DNA of 64,000 nucleotides. It comes from Salinispora oceanensis (GTDB lineage: Bacteria; Actinomycetota; Actinomycetes; Mycobacteriales; Micromonosporaceae). Numbering within the stretch: position 1 is the first letter of the stretch; each line of letters begins with the position of its first letter. The DNA lies in contig NZ_KB911579.1 in NCBI RefSeq assembly GCF_000383575.1, positions 1,791,875-1,855,874 of the forward strand. Reading direction: 5' to 3'. Position numbers and translations under genes: made by a program. The notes below the pieces were generated by a model. It searched no databases. It was not told the DNA's origin and worked only from the letters and a program-made list of their open reading frames with translations. Of this stretch, positions 1 to 7,374 are shown piece after piece.

Positions 1-96
1 CCCCCGCTGGTCGGCGGCCTACACCAGGTGGCCTGCCACCTGCCGCTACGCCCGGAGCCGACCGGCACGCCCACCCAGGACCAGGCCGTCGGATGA
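1..96 (+). CDS. C-terminal end of an oligopeptide/dipeptide ABC transporter ATP-binding protein (partial)
   Basis: Only the last 31 codons are in the window, in the frame that stops at the TGA at 94-96. The residues read PPLVGGLHQVACHLPLRPEP and then a short hydrophilic tail. The 'GxHxVACHLP' pattern is typical of the C-terminal extension (oligo_HPY) of Opp/Dpp-type ATPases that couple ATP hydrolysis to peptide import. The stop overlaps the start of the next gene in an ATGA arrangement, so the two genes are probably translationally coupled. The family call rests on about 15 residues and could be wrong. Confidence 0.5.
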   Translation, partial: PPLVGGLHQVACHLPLRPEPTGTPTQDQAVG

Positions 97-800
97 CAAC
101 AGTGGAAATCTGCGTCAGTGACGTGCCGTCCGCACTGGTGGCCGAGGCGGCCGGGGCCGACCGGCTGGAGCTCTGCGCCGACCTCGGCCAGGGCGGCACC
201 ACGCCGAGCCTGGGGACGGTTGAGGTCGCCCTGCGTACGCTGCGTACGGCCGATTTACGCGTGATGGTCAGGCCCCGGGGCGGTGACTTCCGGGTGAGCG
301 AGATCGAGCAGCAGGTCATGCGCGCCGACATCGCGGCCCTCCGCGCCCTGCCCAACCCACACGGGATCACGGTCGGCGTGGTGGTCGGCGCGCTCACCCC
401 CGACAACAAACTCGACCTGGCCGTGCTACGGGACTTGATCGAGGCAGCGGGGCCGTTGCCGGTAACCGTCCACAAGGCCTTTGACGAGGTTGACGACCAG
501 CTCGCGGCGATCGACGAGATCATCGACCTCGGGGCGGACGCCGTGCTCACCTCGGGGGCGGCGGCCACCGCGCTGACCGGCGCCGCCCGCATCGCCGCCC
601 TGCGGCAGCGGGCCGGCGATCGGCTTCGGATGATCGCCGCCGGCGGTATCCGCTCGCACAACGTCCGGCAGGTGCTCGCCGAAACCGGCGTACGGGAGGT
701 CCACCTGCGTGCGCCCGTCCGGCGCGATGGACGCGAGGCGACCGACGGCGATGAGGTGAGCCGCCTCCTCACCGCGGCGCGGGATGAATGGATGCGCTGA
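93..800 (+). CDS. cutC: Copper homeostasis protein CutC family
   Basis: The 235-residue protein is full length for the CutC family (PF03932), a TIM-barrel cytoplasmic protein originally linked to copper tolerance but of uncertain biochemical role. Family hallmarks visible are the N-terminal VEICVSD, the 'GADRLELCADLGQGGTTPS' segment (residues about 21-39), 'VMVRPRGGDF' (about 57-66), 'VTVHKAFDE' in mid-protein and 'AAGGIRSHNV' towards the C-terminus. The start ATG overlaps the stop of an upstream transporter ATPase, suggesting one operon. A diverged copy of its last ~68 bp is found again near 4457-4525, beyond the two beta-helix genes. The family assignment is firm; the physiological role is not. 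Confidence 0.93.
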   Translation: MTTVEICVSDVPSALVAEAAGADRLELCADLGQGGTTPSLGTVEVALRTLRTADLRVMVRPRGGDFRVSEIEQQVMRADIAALRALPNPHGITVGVVVGALTPDNKLDLAVLRDLIEAAGPLPVTVHKAFDEVDDQLAAIDEIIDLGADAVLTSGAAATALTGAARIAALRQRAGDRLRMIAAGGIRSHNVRQVLAETGVREVHLRAPVRRDGREATDGDEVSRLLTAARDEWMR

Positions 801-871
801 CCCGTTCCAGCTCATAGCCGTCGCTGACTGGAACGCAGTTCGGGTGCCCGCCGACGTTACGGATTCACGAA

Positions 872-910
872 GGGGCCCGTTCCCACCGGGTCACGGCAGG
901 AACGGGCCCC
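872..910. terminator. Bidirectional stem-loop between convergent cutC and beta-helix gene
   Basis: A perfect 12-bp inverted repeat (GGGGCCCGTTCC at 872-883, complement at 899-910) with a 15-nt loop lies between the convergent stops at 800 and 932. There is no long T-run, as is usual in high-G+C actinobacteria. Confidence 0.75.
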
Positions 911-931
911 CGAGCCAACGCGAGCAGGCCG

Positions 932-2359
932 CTATCCGGCGCAGCCGGGCACGTTGACGCAGTTGTTTGGCCGATTCTTGATGACGACGGTACCGGTCGC
1001 CGAGTTCAGGTTCACCGTACCCGCCACGTTGAGAATACCTCCACCGTTACCGGTGGCGATATTCTTGACAATCTTCGTGTTGAACAAGTTGACGGTGGCC
1101 ACCCCACCTACTGCGATGTTGAATATCCCACCCCCCGATACGCTCTGGTTGGCCGTGATCAGGGTGTTTCGGACAACTACTGTGGAGTCGAAGGAAAGGG
1201 CCGAGTTCACGATCCCGCCACCGTTCGCGCCCGGCGCGACGTTACCCGCGATCTTGCTGTCTTCGACGGTGACCGCAGCCGCCTCGGTGAGCGCCTGGAT
1301 ACTGAGTCCGCCGCCCTGAAGGGCGGCGGTGTTGTCTGCGGCGGTGACCCGCCGCACGGTCAGCATTCCCCCTTCGGCGAAGACCCCACCACCGTTACTG
1401 CCGGTGTTGTTCGTGATGGTGGAGTCGGTGAGGGTGACGTTCGCGTTGAAGCTACCGACTCCTCCGCCGGCGTCACCGGTGCGGTTGCCGCTGATGGTGC
1501 TGCCGGTCACGAGGGTCGTGCTACCCGGTGAACCACCGATACCTCCGCCGGAGCCGAGGGCGTTATTGACCGTGTTCGCGGTGACGGACGACTTTTCGAC
1601 GGTGAGCAGACCATCATTGTCGATTCCGCCACCCACGCTTTCTGCGATGTTATGACCGATCGTGGAGTGCTTGGTGGTGGTGATGCCGTCGTTGGCGATG
1701 CCACCGCCCCTGCTGCTGGCGATATTGCGGGTGACGGCGCTGTTCTTGACGGTCAACGCTCCGCCGGTGTTGACGAGCACTCCCCCACCGTCACCGTCGG
1801 CCTGCCCGCCGGTGATCTTCAGGTGGTTGAGGGTGAGGTCACCACCGACATCGACGGTGATGATACGAAACTCCTCCACTGCGGCGGCACGGGTGATGGT
1901 GGTGTGTTTGCCACCGTTGAGGGTGATGGGGGTGATGATCGCGGGCAGGCCGGCACCGTCGATGTTGGCGGTGAGGGTGTAGGTGCACTTCTCGGCGAGG
2001 TCGAGCACGGCACCGCCGCGGGCGTTGGCGAGGGTGATCGCGGCGATCAGCTTGTCCGCGTCGCAGGGTACGGGGATGCCCTTGGGCTTCTCCCCCTTCC
2101 GCCCCTTGTCGGACTTGCCCTTGTCGGACTTGCCCTTGTCGGGCTCACCCCCACCGCGGTGGTCATCGGCGGAGGGTTGCTCGTTGACGGAGGCGAGGGG
2201 ACGTCCGGCCGCGTCGGCGGCCGGGGCGGCGACACCGACCGTGGTGAGAGCCAGTCCGGTCGCCCCGGCCAGCCCCACAGTCCATCGCCACCGCGTTCTC
2301 GCCGGCACCCGGTCGGTGCGGACCGGTCCGGGTCCGGATGTGTGGTCCTGATGGTTCAT
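932..2359 (-). CDS. Secreted right-handed beta-helix (polymorphic-membrane-protein-like) repeat protein, copy 1
   Basis: Predicted extracellular or cell-surface protein of 475 residues; no enzymatic function can be assigned. The start at 2359 (MNHQDH) is chosen because the neighbouring paralog begins with the same MNHQDH. After a basic stretch (RTRWRW) comes a hydrophobic signal segment ending near APAADA, then a charged, low-complexity linker with repeated DKGKS. The rest is a series of about 20-30-residue turns with the pattern 'GGGI.N.G.LTV..S.ITxN', typical of parallel beta-helix and chlamydial Pmp-like repeats. It is a close paralog of the gene at 2736-4169; the region from 'VPCDADKLIAAITLANARGG' is nearly identical. 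No LPXTG-like anchor or C-terminal membrane segment is visible. Confidence 0.85.
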   Translation of the reverse strand: MNHQDHTSGPGPVRTDRVPARTRWRWTVGLAGATGLALTTVGVAAPAADAAGRPLASVNEQPSADDHRGGGEPDKGKSDKGKSDKGRKGEKPKGIPVPCDADKLIAAITLANARGGAVLDLAEKCTYTLTANIDGAGLPAIITPITLNGGKHTTITRAAAVEEFRIITVDVGGDLTLNHLKITGGQADGDGGGVLVNTGGALTVKNSAVTRNIASSRGGGIANDGITTTKHSTIGHNIAESVGGGIDNDGLLTVEKSSVTANTVNNALGSGGGIGGSPGSTTLVTGSTISGNRTGDAGGGVGSFNANVTLTDSTITNNTGSNGGGVFAEGGMLTVRRVTAADNTAALQGGGLSIQALTEAAAVTVEDSKIAGNVAPGANGGGIVNSALSFDSTVVVRNTLITANQSVSGGGIFNIAVGGVATVNLFNTKIVKNIATGNGGGILNVAGTVNLNSATGTVVIKNRPNNCVNVPGCAG

Positions 2360-2735
2360 CGCAATCCTGGTGTCCTTCCCCCGTGAACGGCGAGGAGCTC
2401 CGGCGCCCGGGGCAGACCGGGGTGGCGCTCCTCGGCTACCAGAAGGCGGTAGCAACCACCACGAGTGAAACGGACTTAAGCCCCAAACGGGACATAATGC
2501 GAGTAATGCCCACTAAAGGGATGGGAGCCGTCGGGGAAGCGGGCATGGCAGCCGGGGCAGAGGGGCATGGCAGCCGCACACCGTCATGCTCATCAACGCC
2601 ACCCGGGGCCAGGGTCAGGGCGAGCGCCGGCCACCGCCAGCTCGAAGAGTTCCGACTCACCCCGGGTCGCCCGAGATCCGCGCCCATCCACCTGGCGGTA
2701 AGGATCGACCCCCTTCACGCCCGACGCGGTCACCC
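2360..2735. other. Intergenic region between the beta-helix paralogs (promoter of copy 1, no gene seen)
   Basis: These 376 bp hold the upstream region of copy 1. Read on the minus strand, its elements (a TTATGTCC box, a GGGCTTAA-like box and GGTTGCTACCGC) recur in the same order upstream of copy 2 (about 4240-4340), so promoter and gene were duplicated together. I see no convincing ORF or RNA gene. Confidence 0.5.
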
Positions 2736-4169
2736 CTAGCCGGCACAGCCTGGCACGTTGAAGCAGTTGTTTGGTCGATTCTTGATCACAATGGTGCCGG
2801 TGGCCGGGTTCAAATTCACCACACCGACCGGTAGGTTGAAGATGCCCCCGCCATTTTGAACGGCGATATTCTTGGTGATCTTCGTGTTCACCAGGGTGAC
2901 CACACCATCGATACCCTGGCTCGCGAGGTTGAATATTCCGCCACCAAATTCCGCCTGATTATCCGTGATGTGGGTGTCCCGGACGTAAACCGTGGAGGGT
3001 TGGTTGAGGGCGGCGTTGACGATACCTCCACCGTTCTGGATGTTGGCAACGTTATGCGCGATCTTACTGTCCGCAATGGTGCCCACGGTTGCCGCGTTGA
3101 GGCCTTGGAAAACCAGGCCGCCGCCCTGATTGACGGATGTGTTGTGGGTGACCGCAACGTGGCGGAGGGTCAGGCTGCCCCCCTGAGCGAAGGCCGCACC
3201 GCCATTGCTGGCACCGTTGCCGGTGATGGCGGAGTCGGTCACGGTGACCTTCGCACTCAAGCCGCCGGTTCCGCCGCCGGCGCCAATGGTGCTGTTACCG
3301 CTGATGGTGCTACGGGTCACGGATGTGGTACTGCCGGGGAAGCTGCCGACACCTCCGCCGATTCCGTTTACAGCGTTTGCCGCGTTCGCGGTGACGTTGG
3401 ATTTCTCGATAGTGAGTAGACCCACGTTGCCGACGCCTCCGGCGGAGGTCGCCGCGGTGTTGCGACTGACTGTGGAGTGGTTGATGGCGGTGGTGCCGTT
3501 GTTGGCGATGCCACCGCTGCTGCCAGTGCCGTCGCTGCCAGCGATGTTTCGGGTGACGGTGCTGTGGTTGGCGGTCAACGCTGCGCCAGTGTTGACGAAG
3601 ATGCCGCCGCCGTCGCCGATGGTTTGTCCGCCGGTGATTGTGAGGTGGTTGAGGGTGAGATCGCCGCCGACGTTGACGGTGAGGATCCTGAACTGCGCAA
3701 CGGCGGCGGCACGGGTGATGGTGGTGTGTTTGCCGCCGTTCAGGGTGATGGGGGCGGTGATCGCGGGCAGGCCGGCACCGTCGATGTTGGCGGTGAGGGT
3801 GTAGGTGCACTTCTCGGCGAGGTCGAGCACGGCACCGCCACGGGCGTTGGCGAGGGTGATCGCGGCGATCAGCTTGTCCGCGTCGCACGGGACCCGTTCG
3901 GGCTTCGGCTTCATCTCATTCTTACCCCTACCCGGGTCGGACCCTCCCCCGCTGCGACGGTCCTCGGTGGAGGAGGAGGGCCCGCCGGCGGAGGTGAGCG
4001 AAGGTCCGGCAGTGCCGACGACCGAAGCGGCGACACTTGTGGCGATGAGCGCCAGTCCGGTCAGGCCGGCTAGCCCGGCAGCCCACCACCGCCGCCGTGA
4101 CCTCGGTCGGAGTTCGGCGAGGTGGCCCGGTTCGCGCCGGCGGGAGTGGTCGTGGTCTTGATGGTTCAT
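2736..4169 (-). CDS. Secreted right-handed beta-helix (polymorphic-membrane-protein-like) repeat protein, copy 2
   Basis: Paralog of the preceding gene, 477 residues from the MNHQDH start at 4169. It has the same layout: a basic RPRSRRRWW stretch, a hydrophobic signal segment (WAAGLAGLTGLALIATSVAASV), a polar linker rich in S, G, D and K, then a long array of 'GGGIxNxGxxTxxxSTVxxN' beta-helix turns ending in 'NNCFNVPGCAG'. Both copies end in the same NNC.NVPGCAG motif with two Cys that could form a capping disulfide. The paralogs are most alike at the start of the helix and diverge in the repeats, as expected for surface proteins under diversification. Function is unknown; adhesion or surface display is only a guess. 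Confidence 0.85.
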   Translation of the reverse strand: MNHQDHDHSRRREPGHLAELRPRSRRRWWAAGLAGLTGLALIATSVAASVVGTAGPSLTSAGGPSSSTEDRRSGGGSDPGRGKNEMKPKPERVPCDADKLIAAITLANARGGAVLDLAEKCTYTLTANIDGAGLPAITAPITLNGGKHTTITRAAAVAQFRILTVNVGGDLTLNHLTITGGQTIGDGGGIFVNTGAALTANHSTVTRNIAGSDGTGSSGGIANNGTTAINHSTVSRNTAATSAGGVGNVGLLTIEKSNVTANAANAVNGIGGGVGSFPGSTTSVTRSTISGNSTIGAGGGTGGLSAKVTVTDSAITGNGASNGGAAFAQGGSLTLRHVAVTHNTSVNQGGGLVFQGLNAATVGTIADSKIAHNVANIQNGGGIVNAALNQPSTVYVRDTHITDNQAEFGGGIFNLASQGIDGVVTLVNTKITKNIAVQNGGGIFNLPVGVVNLNPATGTIVIKNRPNNCFNVPGCAG

Positions 4170-4493
4170 CCTGCTCTCGGCGTCCTTCCCCGTGCACGGT
4201 GAGGAACCGCAGCCCACATGGGTAGACGGATGGGATTCCCCGACTTCCGGGCAGCGGTGGCAACCAACCGAGCTAAGCCGATCCCGGGGGGCGAATCAGG
4301 ACATAAGGCTACTCACGCCCCATAAGGTACCTTTAGCACCTGCGGGGCGGCTGTTGGCCTACTCACCCGAGCAGCACGGCCAGCTCCGGAGCGAAGGCTG
4401 GGTCCAGCGGAAACACCGGCCGCACCACATTCCGGCGCCCGGCCGGCGCAACGGGGGCGAGGCGACCGACGGCGATGAGGTGAGCCGCCTCCC
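4170..4493. other. Intergenic region upstream of beta-helix copy 2, containing a cutC 3'-end remnant
   Basis: This 324-bp stretch carries the promoter-like region shared with copy 1 (TTATGTCC and neighbouring boxes on the minus strand) and most of a cutC tail copy. No intact gene is visible. Confidence 0.5.
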
Positions 4494-4525
4494 TCACCGC
4501 CGCACGCGGTGAACGAATGCGCTGA
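4457..4525 (+). repeat. Diverged duplicate of the cutC 3' end
   Basis: Bases 4457-4491 are identical to 733-767 inside cutC (35 bp). The following bases match to the cutC stop (4516-4525 against 791-800) with small indels that destroy the frame. The copy overlaps the 3' end of the HAD phosphatase gene. The two copies flank the beta-helix pair in direct orientation, which looks like a duplication or insertion scar. Confidence 0.8.
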
Positions 4526-5132
4526 TCGCCCAGCCCAACTCTCGAAGATCGTCAATAACGATATCGGCGTGGGTCAACTCCGCCGGGGCGTGGGTGGTGG
4601 CCAGCGCCACCACCGCGGCCCCGGCCGCTTTTCCGGCGGCGACGCCGGCGGGGGAATCCTCGACCACCACACAGGACGAGGCGGCGACGCCGAGTCGCCG
4701 GGCGGCCAGCAGATACCCCTCGGGATCGGGCTTGCCGTGGCGGACATCCTCCGCCGTCACAAAGATCGATGGAATTCGCAGGCCGGCACCGCGCATCCGG
4801 GCGGTCATGAGGGGACGGGACCCGGACGTCACGACGGCCCACCGGTCGTCGGTGATCGTGGTCAGCGCGGCGGCGGCCCCGGGGATCGGGCGCGCCAGCT
4901 CGGCGTACGAGAGCTCAAGGTCGGCCAGCTCCCGCAGGACCGACGCGACCGCCCCGGCCGGAAAGAACTCCGGCACCACATCCTCGTCGCGCCGGCCGTG
5001 GCAGACCCGCAGGACGGCGTCCACCTCGACGCCGTAGCGAGCGGCGACCGTACGCCAACTGGTGGTGACCGCCTCGGTGGAGTCCACGAGGGTGCCGTCG
5101 ATATCGAAGAGGACCGGCCGCTCCATGTTCAT
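4494..5132 (-). CDS. HAD-superfamily hydrolase (beta-phosphoglucomutase/phosphatase-like)
   Basis: Predicted cytoplasmic phosphatase or phosphomutase of 212 residues with the class-I HAD motifs in order. Motif I is FDIDGTLVDST (nucleophile Asp at residue 9, second Asp at 11), motif II is VTSGS, and motif III/IV is GKPDPEGY followed by VVEDSPAGVAAGKAAG. A helical cap lies between motifs I and II, as in the sugar-phosphatase/PGM branch. The substrate is not predictable. A GGAGG sequence precedes the first ATG; a second in-frame ATG two codons later (5126) is equally usable. Its last codons overlap the cutC tail duplicate, so the C-terminus (FVHRVRR) may have been altered by the rearrangement. 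Confidence 0.85.
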   Translation of the reverse strand: MNMERPVLFDIDGTLVDSTEAVTTSWRTVAARYGVEVDAVLRVCHGRRDEDVVPEFFPAGAVASVLRELADLELSYAELARPIPGAAAALTTITDDRWAVVTSGSRPLMTARMRGAGLRIPSIFVTAEDVRHGKPDPEGYLLAARRLGVAASSCVVVEDSPAGVAAGKAAGAAVVALATTHAPAELTHADIVIDDLRELGWAISAFVHRVRR

Positions 5133-5186
5133 CTGACCTCCACGTTCGTCACCGGTGATCTCAGGGCCAAGGTCACCACGCGGCGC

Positions 5187-6695
5187 TCAGCGCACGAGCG
5201 TCGGGGCGGCCAGCGCGTCCAGCCCGCGCCCGGCCACACAGCGGTACGTCCGCTCCGCTTCCCCGGGGGGCAGCACCTCCAGTCTCCACCCCTCGGTGTG
5301 GGTGAGGCCGGCGGCGAGCTTGAAGGTGGTCTCGTTGCACACCCGGCGAACCTTCGGGTCAACGCTGATGTCGGCGTAGCCGGCCCCGGACGCCGCCGCG
5401 GACAGCTCACCCTCGGCGTAGCTCTCCCAGGTGTGCTCCCCCGAGCAGGGCACCTGCTCCGCGGGGGCCCGTGACCCGCTGCCCCAGATCGGACCGAAAC
5501 ACTCCAGTTCGTCTCCACACCGGGCCTCGGACGGTAGCTCCGCGGCCTGGGCGCAGGCGGGCCGGAGGGCAGGATCGGCGGTCCGGCCCGCGCTCGAGGT
5601 CGGTTGCGACACGCCCAGGCCACCCTCCAACCCGACGTCGACCAGCCCGACGCCGGCCGCGAGGAGGGCGGCCGCGCCCGCGCCGCCGAGGAACCAGCGC
5701 CGCCGACGCCGGGCCGCGTCGGGGAGGGGCGGGTGCGCGTCCTCAACCGGCGCTCGGGGCGCGGGGTGAGTCGGCCGGCCGCCCGAGGCCACTCCGGAGT
5801 GCCCGCTCGGGGCCGTCCCGGGGTGCCCGTCGGCGGCCGGCTCGGCAGGGGCGCTGGCAGCGGTTCCCCCAATGGGCAGCGCGGCCAGCAGGTCCCGCAG
5901 CTCGGCGGCGGAGGGTCGGGCCGTCGGGTCGTTCGACATGCCGACCCGAAGGAGGTCGACCAGCTCCTCCGGCACCCCGGGTAGGCCGGGCACTGGCTGG
6001 TGGAACATCTCCAGCACCGTCACCAGGCTGGGGTTGCGCTCGGACCGCCAACGCGGCGGCCGACCGTGCATCACCGCGTAGAGGGTGGCGCAGAGGGCGT
6101 AGACATCCACTGCCGGTGATGGCGGGCTGTGGTTGAACATCTCCGGCGGCGCGTACGCCGGGGTGAGCACCTCAAGGGCGACTGTTGCGTCCCGCAGCTC
6201 GGCGACGACGGCCAGCCCGAAGTCGGCCAGCACCGCCGGGTTGAAGTGGGAGTGGAGGAGGTTGGCCGGCTTGATGTCCCGGTGCAGCACCCCGGCCGCG
6301 TGGGAGTGGGCGATCGCGTCGGCGATCTTGACTCCGAGGTCGCGGGCCTCCACCGGGCCGAGCGGCGAGTTACGCATCCGTTCGGCGAACGACCCGTCGC
6401 AGAGCTCCATGATCAGGTATGGGTGCTGGTCCACGGTGACCCCGACATCGAAGAGGTCAACCACATGCGGGTGCGATGACATCCGGCCGGCCGCCCGCGC
6501 CTCCCGGAGGAACCGGGCCTGATCCCGTTCGCTGTCCAGAGTGCGGTTCTCTACCTTGAGCGCCACCTCGCGCCCCACCGAGATCTGGGTGGCTTTGTAG
6601 ATCGTCGCGTAACCACCCCGGGCAAAAACCCGCAGATCGGTCAGCCCGGGCACGATGGGCTTTGGTAGCGCGCCAGGCGAGGTCTCCTCGGTCAC
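5187..6695 (-). CDS. Membrane-anchored Ser/Thr protein kinase (PknB-type, Hanks family)
   Basis: 502 residues. The N-terminal kinase domain (about 20-275) has a glycine-rich loop (ARGGYATIYKA), the ATP-binding Lys (VALKVE, K47), the catalytic loop HRDIKPANLL (D140) and DFGLAV (D158), so it should be active. A Pro/Ala/Gly-rich juxtamembrane linker follows, then RRRRWFLGGAGAAALLAAGVGLV as the single membrane span (about 335-355). The extracellular domain of about 145 residues contains several Cys and has no PASTA repeats; it resembles septum-formation/DUF4190-associated sensor domains only loosely. The ligand is unknown. It stands alone, with a short gap to the HAD gene on the same strand. Confidence 0.9.
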   Translation of the reverse strand: MTEETSPGALPKPIVPGLTDLRVFARGGYATIYKATQISVGREVALKVENRTLDSERDQARFLREARAAGRMSSHPHVVDLFDVGVTVDQHPYLIMELCDGSFAERMRNSPLGPVEARDLGVKIADAIAHSHAAGVLHRDIKPANLLHSHFNPAVLADFGLAVVAELRDATVALEVLTPAYAPPEMFNHSPPSPAVDVYALCATLYAVMHGRPPRWRSERNPSLVTVLEMFHQPVPGLPGVPEELVDLLRVGMSNDPTARPSAAELRDLLAALPIGGTAASAPAEPAADGHPGTAPSGHSGVASGGRPTHPAPRAPVEDAHPPLPDAARRRRRWFLGGAGAAALLAAGVGLVDVGLEGGLGVSQPTSSAGRTADPALRPACAQAAELPSEARCGDELECFGPIWGSGSRAPAEQVPCSGEHTWESYAEGELSAAASGAGYADISVDPKVRRVCNETTFKLAAGLTHTEGWRLEVLPPGEAERTYRCVAGRGLDALAAPTLVR

Positions 6696-6725
6696 AGCTT
6701 GAAAATACCGAATCAGGCGGGCTGT

Positions 6726-7205
6726 TCAGCGAACCGCGTCAGCGGTGGAGGCCGGACCAACCGGGTCGGCCGAAGACGAGACGGCACCGCCCGGCGCCGC
6801 GGCACCCGAGCCGCGGCGATCCCACCAGAGCCCCACAGCGGTCGCCAACGCGCCCAGCGCCTCCCAGGCGGCCACCCCGAAGAACCGGTCCGGAGCGACG
6901 TCCGCCAGCACCAGGACGCTGAACACGGTGAACGTGAGGAGGCGGAACCCGACCGTGAACCGGTAGAAAGCCCGCCACTCGGTCGCCGAGGCGAGCAGGT
7001 AGTAGACCCCCATGTTGAACGAGGCCATTGAGGACGCCGTCAGGAAGGTGATGGTGTAGTCACCGGACGTGCGGGACTCCAGCACCTCGAAGCCGAGCAG
7101 CCGCAGCAGCACCTCCGGCCAGATCAGCCCAACCGCGCCCAGAAGCAACGCGAGCAGGCCAAAGACCGTGACTGTCCAGCCGGCGGCGGAACGCGGCAGC
7201 TTCAT
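6726..7205 (-). CDS. Four-helix integral membrane protein of unknown function
   Basis: 159 residues from the ATG at 7205, chosen over the upstream start because GGAAGGGG lies just ahead of it. Four hydrophobic segments are visible: VTVFGLLALLLGAVGLIW, a segment around ASSMASFNMGVYYLLA, LLTFTVFSVLVLADV and AWEALGALATAVGLWW. The tail is polar and Ala/Gly/Ser-rich. This looks like the small conserved actinobacterial membrane proteins that carry no characterised domain. It is transcribed in the same direction as the kinase and 30 bp upstream of it, so co-transcription is possible. Confidence 0.7.
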   Translation of the reverse strand: MKLPRSAAGWTVTVFGLLALLLGAVGLIWPEVLLRLLGFEVLESRTSGDYTITFLTASSMASFNMGVYYLLASATEWRAFYRFTVGFRLLTFTVFSVLVLADVAPDRFFGVAAWEALGALATAVGLWWDRRGSGAAAPGGAVSSSADPVGPASTADAVR

Positions 7206-7374
7206 CAGACCCCTTCCCGTCCGGCGCGCCCACACACCAGGAGCGCGCTCGGCCCCCACGCTATCGACCACCGCCCCCGCACCGCATCACCGGAAGTACC
7301 GAAATCTGCCACCGACGACGCCACCGACGACGGCCGGACCCAACCGGCCGCTGACGGCGGCACCGACCGCCAGC

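Noticed and set aside
1652..2386. Plus-strand frames over the beta-helix genes (Gly/Asp/Val-rich)
   Set aside because: They mirror the repetitive beta-helix coding strand; both paralogs give the same artefact.
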